A stretch of DNA of 64,000 nucleotides, taken from contig NC_079878.1 of NCBI RefSeq assembly GCF_029227915.1, forward strand, positions 31,461,501-31,525,500, written 5' to 3'. The notes beneath the pieces were generated by a model that was not told where the DNA came from, did not search any database, and worked only from the letters and a program-made list of their open reading frames with translations. The stretch is from Hydractinia symbiolongicarpus (taxonomy: Eukaryota > Cnidaria > Hydrozoa > Anthoathecata > Hydractiniidae). Below, piece after piece: positions 52,763 to 59,380 of the stretch; the stretch's first letter is position 1, and each line of letters starts with the position of its first letter. The position numbers were made by a program, and so were the translations under genes.

Positions 52763-52792
52763 CTTTAAGCCATTTTTATAAATCGTAAACCG
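52763..52792 (-). promoter_or_regulatory. RING gene promoter (PolB-type)
   Basis: Near-identical to the PolB upstream core: TTTATAAAAATGGCTTAAAG on the - strand, then ATCACAAAATCGTATATCA and the ATG. The core lies about 30-60 bp upstream of the start codon, consistent with a TATA-box promoter. Confidence 0.7.
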
Positions 52793-52882
52793 AGGTCGCG
52801 AGGATCGTGAGGGGCTTCGTTCGCAAGACAACCACCCGACCCCATGGCGGTAAAACACGTTTTATGATACCAACATCGCTCC

Positions 52883-53040
52883 ACCATGGGTACCCACCCA
52901 CCAGCACCTAGAGGGTCGTGACCGGTACACCATGGGTACCCACCCACCAGCACCTAGAGGGTCGTGACCGGTACACCATGGGTACCCACCCACCAGCACC
53001 TAGAGGGTCGTGACCGGTACACCATGGGTACCCACCCACC
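52883..53040. repeat. 46-bp minisatellite
   Basis: Units starting ACCATGGGTAC at 52883, 52929, 52975 and 53021, exactly 46 bp apart, about 3.4 copies with almost no divergence, so expansion is recent. The paralogous intergenic region near 52,112-52,155 has a single diverged unit. Confidence 0.92.
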
Positions 53041-53044
53041 AACA

Positions 53045-53068
53045 TTTGTTACTCGTCTGAGTAACAAA
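53045..53068 (-). terminator. GTTAC hairpin after small SAP-like gene
   Basis: Perfect 10-bp stem TTTGTTACTC / GAGTAACAAA with loop GTCT, 14 bp past the stop codon on the - strand and followed there by no gene for 300 bp. Confidence 0.6.
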
Positions 53069-53082
53069 AAAGGGTTGTTCAA

Positions 53083-53352
53083 TCACTTGGATCTTTTGTC
53101 GTTATAACGTTTTTGAGCTTTTAGATATGCCTCCCTGTTTTTCGACCTCCACCTTGAACAGTATCCATACCATTCCTTCTTGGTATCCAGATCAATGGTG
53201 TAGGATGGGTCGAGATCATTCTTCTCAATCACCTCAACCAGTTTAGCCTTTCTCATACCCACGATATACTTAATTCCGCGGGATTTAGCAACCTCTCGCA
53301 ACTCTCTCAGTTTCATCAATTTATAATCCGGTGTGGTATCCATGTCCGACAT
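53083..53352 (-). CDS. small SAP/HeH-like protein, 89 aa
   Basis: Residues 11-46 match the helix-extended-helix pattern of the PolB and RING heads (LRELREVAKSRG, then MRKAKLVEVIEK). The remaining half is basic and aromatic (WYGYCSRWRSKNREAYLKAQ), consistent with nucleic-acid binding. No catalytic motif is seen. It stands alone, divergent from the integrase gene with 91 bp between the two start codons, and shares the CTTAAAG promoter core with PolB and RING, so it may belong to the same expression class. A second ATG lies at codon 4. Function is inferred from the fold pattern only. Confidence 0.7.
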   Translation of the reverse strand: MSDMDTTPDYKLMKLRELREVAKSRGIKYIVGMRKAKLVEVIEKNDLDPSYTIDLDTKKEWYGYCSRWRSKNREAYLKAQKRYNDKRSK

Positions 53353-53443
53353 ATTAATATAATATATAAAAAACTTTAAGCACTTTTATCGTACCACATC
53401 ATAACACAAAAAGGAGATAAATAAAGGTGTGCATAAATAAAAC
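53353..53443. promoter_or_regulatory. divergent promoter of small SAP-like and integrase genes
   Basis: Contains GTGGTACGATAAAAGTGCTT on the - strand (53,374-53,393 is the core), an AT-rich TATATATTATATTAAT next to the SAP-like start, and on the + strand AATAAAGGTGTGCATAAAT just before the integrase ATG. A second GGTACGATAAAA phrase lies at about 54,576-54,588. Confidence 0.55.
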
Positions 53444-54433
53444 ATGTCAAAACTTCAAGAGACTTACTATCAACCTCAAAATTTATGGAAAGGACAAAAG
53501 GCTGTTCAGAGCTTAAGAGTATTCGGCTTCGGGCCAAAGGAGATTAAGAAGTGGCTATCAAAGCAAGCATTTTGGCAAGTACATTTACCCGCTCCAAAAC
53601 ATGTTGAAAGACCACATTATGAAGTTACCACCCCTAATGATTTACATCAATTCGATTTATTGTACATGCCCGGTGAAATGCCCGGTGACATACTGTATGG
53701 TAATAAATATAAGTACATTTTGTCGGGAATCGATGCTGCTTCCAGATACAAGGTAGCCCGAGCTTTGAGGACTAAGAAAGCCAAAGAGGTTGCCGCTATG
53801 ATTGAGGACATCTACAAGGCAGGACCATTAACTTATCCGAAAACTTTCCAATGTGATAACGGTTCAGAATTCAAGGCAGATGTATCAAAGCTGTTGGAGA
53901 AGCATAAGGTTGAAATTAAAAGGGCGACTACAAAATATAAGCATACACACACAGCTTTTGTTGATGCGTTGAACAAGATACTTGCCGAAAATTTATTCAA
54001 AATACAAGATGCCCAAGAACTGAATGATTCGGAAAAGGTATCATCCACATGGGTTAAGCATCTGTATAAACTGATTGATAGGCTAAACGATACAAAGACG
54101 CAGATGATTGATATGAAGCCAAAAGATGCTATTATAATGAAAGAGGTGCCTTTGGTTAATCAAGAAAGCTATCCACCTGAAGTAGAATTACCTAAAGATG
54201 GCCTGTATAGATATCTACTACAACCTGGTGAAGAGCATGATGATGGGCGGAGACGGGCAACCGATAGAATATGGTCGAAAAACACATATAGATTGCGTGA
54301 GGTAATAGCGCAACCTGGTAACCGTGTAATGTACTATGTTCAAGACGGACCCGGACGGGCTTTTGTAAAAGAGGAATTGATGTTAATACCTGAAGATACA
54401 GAATTACCTCCTGATTATGTGCAAGGTTGGTGA
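53444..54433 (+). CDS. INT: Polinton integrase (retroviral-type rve), 329 aa
   Basis: Joins element ends to target DNA. Residues 1-60 form the N-terminal region; the RNase H-like core holds D71 (QFDLLYMP), the GIDAASRY strand (95-102), D138 (QCDNGSEF) and then, after exactly 35 intervening residues, D174 (AFVDALNK), where the family has glutamate. The C-terminal part (about 250-315) looks like the SH3/chromo-type DNA-binding tail. Length is usual. The E-to-D change (codon GAT at 53,963) needs one base change from GAA or GAG and may weaken or abolish catalysis. The gene is on the + strand opposite the PolB block. Confidence 0.93.
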   Translation: MSKLQETYYQPQNLWKGQKAVQSLRVFGFGPKEIKKWLSKQAFWQVHLPAPKHVERPHYEVTTPNDLHQFDLLYMPGEMPGDILYGNKYKYILSGIDAASRYKVARALRTKKAKEVAAMIEDIYKAGPLTYPKTFQCDNGSEFKADVSKLLEKHKVEIKRATTKYKHTHTAFVDALNKILAENLFKIQDAQELNDSEKVSSTWVKHLYKLIDRLNDTKTQMIDMKPKDAIIMKEVPLVNQESYPPEVELPKDGLYRYLLQPGEEHDDGRRRATDRIWSKNTYRLREVIAQPGNRVMYYVQDGPGRAFVKEELMLIPEDTELPPDYVQGW

Positions 54434-54622
54434 AAAAGGGGACGATATCTTTACCAGAAACAGCTAAAGATGATGCCGGGGATCGCGCGGGTCGGTCGGC
54501 AGATAGGGCCGCTATGGCTCAGTCTTGGGGGGACGATCGCGCCGCATAATGTCACAAACCGCCTTAATATTAATTTTTATCGTACCACACGAAATATGCG
54601 AGCGGTGTACATGCGCACATCA
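54434..54622. other. intergenic region after integrase, with GC-rich patch and orphan promoter-like motif
   Basis: About 190 bp without a convincing gene. ATCTTTA and TAAAGAT (54,447-54,471) can form a weak stem just past the integrase stop. A GC-rich patch (54,474-54,546) differs from the AT-rich surroundings. At 54,573-54,590 ATTTTTATCGTACCACAC resembles the promoter of the small SAP-like gene but on the - strand it leads only into the GC-rich patch. Possibly the remnant of a lost gene. Confidence 0.4.
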
Positions 54623-55210
54623 CTAACCTTGATTTACGGTCCTTCTGAGGCTTTGAACCTCGTCCATTAGACTTTTTTCAAACTGGCTGCGAGTTTCGCT
54701 CTCCATCTTTCTGTCGGTTTTCGTCATCTTGTCCAGAGCTTCGTAGTATATGCCGCTCAGGGTTTGAAATTCAATGTGACTAATGTCGTCATTATTCAGA
54801 GCCCGCGAGACGGAGTTTTCAAACACGGCGATGGCGGACGTCGCAACATCATATAATTTCATGACCTTGTCAAGTTTGCTCCAATATCTTTTAATCAGAG
54901 CCATGATGGAGCCCGTGAAAATGGTTCCGGACAGTGCTACGGCTCCCAATCCGACGGAAGCGGGGATTCCGATGAGCGTAGCACCGGTTACCACCGAACC
55001 TATGCCCGAAGCGACGGTTAGGGCCGTGGCGCTGGCATTTAAAAGCACCAGTCTGTGCAGCGTCTTGTTATATTTCTCATATTTTGTATTGAACTTATCG
55101 CGTAATTTTCTAAGCTCCCCAAGTTGAGAGTTCACGGTATTAGTATTAAACTTGTCCTGCTCGCTCGAATACTCGGGAGCCGTGGGTAGCTTCGGATAAA
55201 TCTCTGCCAT
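54623..55210 (-). CDS. conserved Polinton two-helix membrane protein, 195 aa
   Basis: The N-terminal part (1-50) is polar with a short coiled region (NSQLGELRKLRDKF); residues about 53-104 hold two glycine/alanine-rich hydrophobic helices, then a cationic helix and a charged C-terminal helical tail (MTKTDRKMESETRSQFEKSL). I recall this family as common in Polintons, function unknown; a virion or membrane role is only a guess. ATG start. The neighbouring frame (55,238-55,723) is a diverged paralogue in the same direction, so the pair arose by tandem duplication. Confidence 0.8.
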   Translation of the reverse strand: MAEIYPKLPTAPEYSSEQDKFNTNTVNSQLGELRKLRDKFNTKYEKYNKTLHRLVLLNASATALTVASGIGSVVTGATLIGIPASVGLGAVALSGTIFTGSIMALIKRYWSKLDKVMKLYDVATSAIAVFENSVSRALNNDDISHIEFQTLSGIYYEALDKMTKTDRKMESETRSQFEKSLMDEVQSLRRTVNQG

Positions 55211-55237
55211 TGTGTGGTTACTACAAAGAAAAAAACT

Positions 55238-55723
55238 TTACTCTAAATAACCTATATCCACTTTATCCAGATTCTTGAGAGTTCTATGATACGTATCACA
55301 CAAATTCTCAAAATCGGCTCTACAGATCCGAGTGTGCCAGAGTAGCGTTTTATCGAAAACATCGATGGCATTTTGTACAACGCGATATGCGGCTCTTAAT
55401 TTGATAAGTTTCTCCCGATATGTCCTAACATATTGAGCGGTAACCGCATAGGAAGCCGAGCCCAATAGACACATACCCGAATTCCACATGTAATTTCCAT
55501 GGGTACCGCCCAAATTTCTAATAATGGTCACCGCGGTCGCTATCGAGCCGGTAATTGCTGCGGTTCCGGATAATCCCTCCAGAATCGACCATATGATCAG
55601 AGATCCTCCGTGTTAGTGTGTCCCGTCTTGGAACTTACCTCGTAATTTCACCAGCTCCTCAAGTTGGGAATTGGATATATCCGTTTTAAAAGTTTCTTCT
55701 CTGGTACTAGAACTCTCTGCCAT
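55238..55723 (-). pseudogene. stop-interrupted paralogue of the two-helix membrane protein
   Basis: One continuous reading frame of 162 codons starting at ATG 55,723 (MAESSS), broken only by TAA at 55,613-55,615 (codon 37). Before the stop, SNSQLEELVKLRGKF matches VNSQLGELRKLRDKF of the neighbour; after it, the helix pair and tail (DVFDKTLLW, DFENLCDTYHRTLKNLDK) match the second half without a frame change. The alignment needs no gap around the stop, so a point mutation is the simplest reading. The downstream part alone has a GTG at 55,531. Alternatives: translational readthrough or a very short intron. Confidence 0.75.
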
Positions 55724-55727
55724 TTCT

Positions 55728-55757
55728 ATTATATTAGGAAAAAACTATCCTTTAAAT
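55728..55757 (+). promoter_or_regulatory. late-type promoter of coiled-coil gene
   Basis: ATTATATTAG starts 36 bp and TTTAAAT 13 bp upstream of the ATG at 55,764. The same two boxes stand 37 and 13 bp upstream of the other + strand structural-module gene at 61,358. Confidence 0.6.
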
Positions 55758-55763
55758 AAAATA

Positions 55764-57011
55764 ATGGCGGACATTGATATTGATCCGTTTGGTGACCATG
55801 GTCAACCCGACGAGGGTACCGATGACTCCACACCTCTGGTACCGAGGGAGCGCACACGGGTACAGATACACACACCTGATGAAAAGGAGACATCATTCGG
55901 AGGAGGCTCCACTCAACGTACCAGAGTTTTGCGTGAACGGGTTGAATCACTCTATAAGGTGCTACTAGAGAAATATACAAACGAGAACCCGAGCGTGATA
56001 CATACCGATCTGTTTGAGTATCGCGGACATGACCTATACTACAAGGATAGTAACAAACCGCTGACAAGTGACGGATCTCTAAGGACCGTCGGCACCATTG
56101 CGGATATACTGGGCAAGAACAGGCTGCGCAATTTGGGGTTTGATATACCGAAAGGTAGTATAACCCCCCGACAGGCCGCTAGGCTAAACAAAATAGAAGA
56201 GAGACTACCGTCACCGGATAAAATAGAGAATGCGACCGATATAGAATTAGAAACCATGTCTGGAGATGTTTTGAACAGTGCGGAAGATTTAATTTCATTG
56301 GTCAAACAACAATCTGTAGACCATGAAGCAACCCAGACCGGTGATCTATTTGAATATCCTATGCGTGAATTGCTAGGATTGGATAGATCATTGAGAAACA
56401 AAAGAGGAAGTCTTCAGGATGAAGTTGCAAAAAAGGTTCAGCTCGAACAGCATATTGACAGAGAAAAAAACAAGTTGGAAGAGATGGAAAACACACCAAA
56501 TATGACCGAGGAACAACAAAATGAAGCGAAAGAAAGGTTGAAAGGTTTGCAAAATGAGTTGAAAGGCCGGCAAGAGATTATCGATATTCTCAAAGGTAAA
56601 CTTGACAGTCAAATAAAAAGCATCAGGGAGACGATTACCAAAGTACTTGACAAAGAAACTACATTGGGTGAAAAGATACGAACGCTATTCCGTGAGCAGG
56701 GTATCACCATCGTCAGTGTACTAACGGCATTTGGTATGGTTATCGGCCTTCTAGTAGAAACTTTGACACCAGGGGGTGGGGGGTCATCCACCGGTAATAC
56801 AAAAAATCATGAAAAAACCGAAGGTGGTGCTAGGGAATGGATAAAGAACAAGCTGAGCGCTCTGGGATCTCTCCTGGGTAGATTGGCCGGTGCCGCAGCT
56901 GCGTCACTACCTGGTATAATTGGATCCATCGTATCGTGGATCCTAAATAGAGCAAAGGAGGTCGTCGGTTGGTTGAGTCAAAACCTGTGGGCTTTGATAG
57001 TCGGAATCTGA
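55764..57011 (+). CDS. coiled-coil membrane protein of Polinton, 415 aa
   Basis: Start chosen at ATG 55,764 (MADIDIDPFG); the open frame extends upstream but without an ATG. Residues 1-60 are acidic and disordered; about 205-300 is a long coiled coil rich in Glu/Lys/Gln; 313-336 is a hydrophobic segment (TIVSVLTAFGMVIGLLVETL); a glycine/serine linker (337-346) and basic patch follow, then a second small-residue hydrophobic helix region (365-395) and WLSQNLWALIVGI at the end. I recognise it as a widespread Polinton protein of unknown function; membrane association is inferred. It ends abruptly, convergent with and overlapping the reading frame of the next gene, where both may have lost their 3' ends. 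Confidence 0.85.
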   Translation: MADIDIDPFGDHGQPDEGTDDSTPLVPRERTRVQIHTPDEKETSFGGGSTQRTRVLRERVESLYKVLLEKYTNENPSVIHTDLFEYRGHDLYYKDSNKPLTSDGSLRTVGTIADILGKNRLRNLGFDIPKGSITPRQAARLNKIEERLPSPDKIENATDIELETMSGDVLNSAEDLISLVKQQSVDHEATQTGDLFEYPMRELLGLDRSLRNKRGSLQDEVAKKVQLEQHIDREKNKLEEMENTPNMTEEQQNEAKERLKGLQNELKGRQEIIDILKGKLDSQIKSIRETITKVLDKETTLGEKIRTLFREQGITIVSVLTAFGMVIGLLVETLTPGGGGSSTGNTKNHEKTEGGAREWIKNKLSALGSLLGRLAGAAAASLPGIIGSIVSWILNRAKEVVGWLSQNLWALIVGI

Positions 57012-57216
57012 GCTGCTTATTGATAAAGTCAACCCTCTCCTGTCTTTTACGTTGCCATATAACCTGAGCCTTTTGCAGCTGTTCTATGGCCAGATCATGC
57101 CGCTTCCGTTCCTTATCTATCCTATCCTTGGATAAACTTGAAAAGAGGTAGCTTGATCCGGTGAAGGCCAAAGCGTTCGCGAAGGCACCTCCCAACATCA
57201 TTGCAATTGAAGCCAT
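56830..57216 (-). CDS. shortened conserved Polinton gene, convergent overlap
   Basis: Residues 1-70 look genuine: a small hydrophobic N-terminus (MLGGAFANALAFTGSSYLFS) then a charged helix (KRHDLAIEQLQKAQVIW and RVDFINKQLR) typical, as I recall, of a conserved Polinton protein that normally continues well beyond this point. From about residue 69 the frame runs into the antisense of the coiled-coil gene (stop at 57,009-57,011), so the rest of the 128-codon frame is not expected to be authentic. Probably a deletion removed its natural C-terminus. Confidence 0.6.
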   Translation of the reverse strand: MASIAMMLGGAFANALAFTGSSYLFSSLSKDRIDKERKRHDLAIEQLQKAQVIWQRKRQERVDFINKQLRFRLSKPTGFDSTNRRPPLLYLGSTIRWIQLYQVVTQLRHRPIYPGEIPERSACSLSIP

Positions 57217-57221
57217 GTTTC

Positions 57222-57240
57222 ATATACTACTACAGTATAT
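57222..57240 (-). terminator. small hairpin after the 43-residue gene
   Basis: ATATACT / AGTATAT, 7-bp perfect stem with a 5-base loop, 10 bp past the stop of the 43-residue gene on the - strand. It could equally be part of the promoter of the gene starting at 57,216. Confidence 0.4.
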
Positions 57241-57250
57241 TTTAGTGGCG

Positions 57251-57382
57251 TTATTTTAATACGATAGCTTCGGAGTCTATGACATCCGTATCCACCTCCG
57301 TGTATTCCACCTTGGGTAAAATACTCTCAACTTTCTTACGTCGATATAAAACCCAGACCAACCATTCCAGTATTCGCAACAT
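57251..57382 (-). CDS. 43-aa small membrane-associated protein
   Basis: ATG at 57,380-57,382 reads MLRILEWLVWVLYRRKK, a short hydrophobic/aromatic helix followed by three basic residues, then an acidic tail ending in EAIVLK. I recall similarly built tiny proteins at this place in other Polintons. Its ATG overlaps the stop of the preceding gene by one base (TAATG), suggesting coupled translation or simply compact packing. No known function. Confidence 0.6.
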   Translation of the reverse strand: MLRILEWLVWVLYRRKKVESILPKVEYTEVDTDVIDSEAIVLK

Positions 57383-57609
57383 TATATATTTATAGTTTCG
57401 GGTATAATTTTGTGCTTAACTAGATATTCTCTTGTCATTTCACTTGCAGCGACTATGGCTACAAGCTTTCCGGTATCTTCCAGGTCAAACTTCTGAATTG
57501 AGGGTGGTGTCATTTTTAATACCTTTTTCCCGAGCATTGAATAGCCCACAGCGAAAACGCATACGACCGATGCTTTATAAATATCGTTGACTATACTTTT
57601 CTTATCCAT
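57382..57609 (-). CDS. 75-aa conserved Polinton membrane protein
   Basis: An N-terminal hydrophobic segment (about 13-27, VVCVFAVGYSMLGKK), then a conserved-looking PSIQKFDLEDTGKLVAIVAA stretch with a second weakly hydrophobic helix, and a C-terminal HKIIPETINI. I recall this small family from several Polintons; its role is unknown. ATG start after an AT-rich spacer; the stop overlaps the next start. Confidence 0.7.
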   Translation of the reverse strand: MDKKSIVNDIYKASVVCVFAVGYSMLGKKVLKMTPPSIQKFDLEDTGKLVAIVAASEMTREYLVKHKIIPETINI

Positions 57610-57653
57610 GCCTTATATTTACTTCAAGATTATAGTATCGCGATATTATCCCT

Positions 57654-58076
57654 TTATTCCATTTCAAGCTTACTTATTCCCATAGTTTTTTTATTACCAG
57701 AGTCACTTGGTGGGGTACCCTTCACCTTAATATTTTTGTCATTATTTTTATAGACCACCAACGCTCCAATTAGTAGCATAACTATCACACCACCACCCAT
57801 TATTGTGTAGTTCACTCCACCGTGTTTAGGGCCATCTGTCACAGAATCCTCAATGACAATATCCTTAGGATCCTCCAACTGTGTCTGAGGTGCTGAGTGT
57901 GCTTGAGGCGTCGGCTGTGTTTGTGCTTGAGGCGTAGGCTGTGCTTGATTCTGTGCCATGAGCCATTTTTTATATTCCTCCCTCTTTTTACGGTTGTATT
58001 CCGCCAACCTCTTACCAGATTCAACCTTTTTAGGGTTCTTCGTTGTCACCTGAATAGGAGTCTGTTCCTCTGACAT
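57654..58076 (-). CDS. 140-aa basic, single-span membrane protein
   Basis: A basic N-terminal motif (NPKKVESGKRLAEYNRKKRE, residues 14-33) is followed by a Gln/Pro/Thr/Ala repeat region (42-66, PTPQAQTQ type), an acidic patch, one transmembrane helix (about 90-109, TIMGGGVIVMLLIGALVVYK) and a short tail. The basic motif suggests DNA or RNA contact, the helix membrane anchoring; both are inferences. It overlaps the end of the 209-residue gene by 47 bp, showing tight packing of the cluster. Confidence 0.7.
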   Translation of the reverse strand: MSEEQTPIQVTTKNPKKVESGKRLAEYNRKKREEYKKWLMAQNQAQPTPQAQTQPTPQAHSAPQTQLEDPKDIVIEDSVTDGPKHGGVNYTIMGGGVIVMLLIGALVVYKNNDKNIKVKGTPPSDSGNKKTMGISKLEME

Positions 58077-58659
58077 CTTTATTATCTATATCTATATTAT
58101 TATTTGCGTTTAAATTTCTTCCAGCGATATAATGCCTACCTGTAATTAGACCCACACTGATTGGTGATAGTAGTGATCCGAACTTATAATATAGATCACA
58201 TGTGAACCTTTGGAGTGCCCAGTTTAGGAACGGATCATTCTCCAGGTCATCACTCAGAGCCTTTTGATTTTTTATACCTAGAGCTGCACAGGCACCCAGG
58301 GAGTACATGTGGATTATTGACTCCCCAAGAGACTTTACCATTTGACCGGACAGTTTAGCCTCGTATATGGTGAAAAGTTTATCCACCTCATTATTCCCGA
58401 GCTTCCGGATCCCCGCCTCCGTATACATCTTCCCCAGATACAGGATACTATTTCTGGTCAGCACGCACTCGAGCAATTTCTGTCTCTTCCCATCATCCTG
58501 GTCATCCCGTTCATCGATAAAAATTAGGTTGTCAATTACTGTTTCAGCCATTTTCAATAGCGATAGGTATTTTTTAAAACAAAAAAGGCAAAAACTAACC
58601 AATACCAGCAATAGCGCCACGGCTGTCACCAGTAATATGAAATTTATATATTCTATCAT
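58030..58659 (-). CDS. 209-aa conserved Polinton protein with N-terminal membrane anchor
   Basis: Residues 4-28 form a hydrophobic anchor (FILLVTAVALLLVLVSFCLF), followed by a soluble helical domain with conserved-looking MYTEAGIRKLGNNEVDKLF and SLGESIIHMYSLGA segments and LENDPFLNWAL. The C-terminal 30 residues are Asn/Asp-rich and overlap the next gene. I recognise the domain as recurrent in Polintons but know no function. It contains no protease catalytic motif that I could see. Confidence 0.72.
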   Translation of the reverse strand: MIEYINFILLVTAVALLLVLVSFCLFCFKKYLSLLKMAETVIDNLIFIDERDDQDDGKRQKLLECVLTRNSILYLGKMYTEAGIRKLGNNEVDKLFTIYEAKLSGQMVKSLGESIIHMYSLGACAALGIKNQKALSDDLENDPFLNWALQRFTCDLYYKFGSLLSPISVGLITGRHYIAGRNLNANNNIDIDNKDVRGTDSYSGDNEEP

Positions 58660-58662
58660 GGT

Positions 58663-58735
58663 ACTATAGGAGTCTATAGGAGTCTATAGGAGTATTATAG
58701 GAGTATTATAGGATAGTCTTATAGGAGTCTATAGA
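58663..58735. repeat. short tandem repeat CTATAGGAGT / ATTATAGGAGT
   Basis: About seven 10-11-bp units of (C/AT)TATAGGAGT between the start of the 209-residue gene and the end of the ATPase gene. It sits where that gene's promoter should be. Confidence 0.85.
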
Positions 58736-58743
58736 TCTGTTAC

Positions 58744-58772
58744 TTTTTGTTACAAGACTCTTGTAACAAAAA
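58744..58772 (-). terminator. strong GTTAC hairpin after ATPase gene
   Basis: Perfect 13-bp stem TTTTTGTTACAAG / CTTGTAACAAAAA with loop ACT, starting 10 bp past the ATPase stop. The A/T-flanked GTTAC core is shared with the hairpins after the RING and small SAP-like genes. Confidence 0.7.
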
Positions 58773-58782
58773 AATGTCCATT

Positions 58783-59379
58783 CTAGCAAATCACGTGAGT
58801 TCTTGGATGTTCCATCCTCATGACTAAATGTGTATATTTTCCATCTTTTAGCCTTTCCTTAACCTTCTGGATCTCCGATGATTCAATGACATCATTCTCT
58901 TCGTGGATGGTTGCGAGATCATGTCTGTCCTTCGGATACCACACATATAACATTTTTGCCTGCCTTCGTAAGTTCTTCGGTATCGCGGTGTATGATTGTG
59001 TGAGTAGCCACATGGTGTGGTTTCGATGCCGACCGCTGATGGCCAGCTCCAGAAGCGGTTGCCTCTTTTTGTCCAGTTTCTCATCCGCGATGATGTCGTC
59101 GATCAGGAATAATGTTTTGTACCCGGCACAGAAATCCGTCATCTTTTGAATCCATTCATACAACAAGCCCATGGGCTCAATTAGAATAACATATCTATCC
59201 CTCCAAAACCATTTTCGACACATATATGTCTTATTCCATCTTAATGTTGGACATATAATCACAATGAAATCAAAGTGATCAAAGTATTCACTCTCTAGTA
59301 ATGTTACAACGCGTCTGGATTTTCCGCAGCCCGTGGGACCGACGAATAATGCCGTGTGAGGATCTTTCATGTAGTCCAT
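58783..59379 (-). CDS. ATP: genome-packaging ATPase (A32/FtsK-HerA type), 198 aa
   Basis: Motor expected to drive element DNA into capsids. Walker A GPTGCGKS at residues 14-21, Walker B TLFLIDDI at 89-96, and a sensor-like WLLTQSY (124-130) followed by NLRRQ, the order and spacing of Polinton ATPases; length is normal. Start taken at MDYMKDPHTA (59,379), one base after the capsid gene's stop; two upstream in-frame ATGs (59,406, 59,394) would overlap the capsid gene. No defect seen. Confidence 0.93.
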   Translation of the reverse strand: MDYMKDPHTALFVGPTGCGKSRRVVTLLESEYFDHFDFIVIICPTLRWNKTYMCRKWFWRDRYVILIEPMGLLYEWIQKMTDFCAGYKTLFLIDDIIADEKLDKKRQPLLELAISGRHRNHTMWLLTQSYTAIPKNLRRQAKMLYVWYPKDRHDLATIHEENDVIESSEIQKVKERLKDGKYTHLVMRMEHPRTHVIC

Positions 59380-59380
59380 C

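Larger units (their letters stand above)
52735..53082. other. 348-bp intergenic region between RING and small SAP-like genes
   Basis: Contains, in rising coordinates, the RING promoter, a segment resembling the region upstream of PolB (compare 52,015-52,200 with 52,785-53,075: both have GTAAACCG, GTAAAACACG, a GTACCCACCCA phrase, GAGGGTCGTGA and the terminal hairpin), the 46-bp minisatellite and the hairpin. No open frame here looks like a gene. Confidence 0.75.

Noticed and set aside
52334-52768. 144-codon + strand frame opposite the RING gene
   Set aside because: Antisense shadow; the - strand protein has a clear zinc domain and promoter.
54474-54546. tRNA-like segment (TGGCTCAG phrase)
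   Set aside because: No matching T-arm or acceptor stem could be found.
55671-55763. Upstream extension of the coiled-coil gene
   Set aside because: Starts at TTG, overlaps the start of the opposite gene and covers the promoter boxes; the ATG at 55,764 is the better start.
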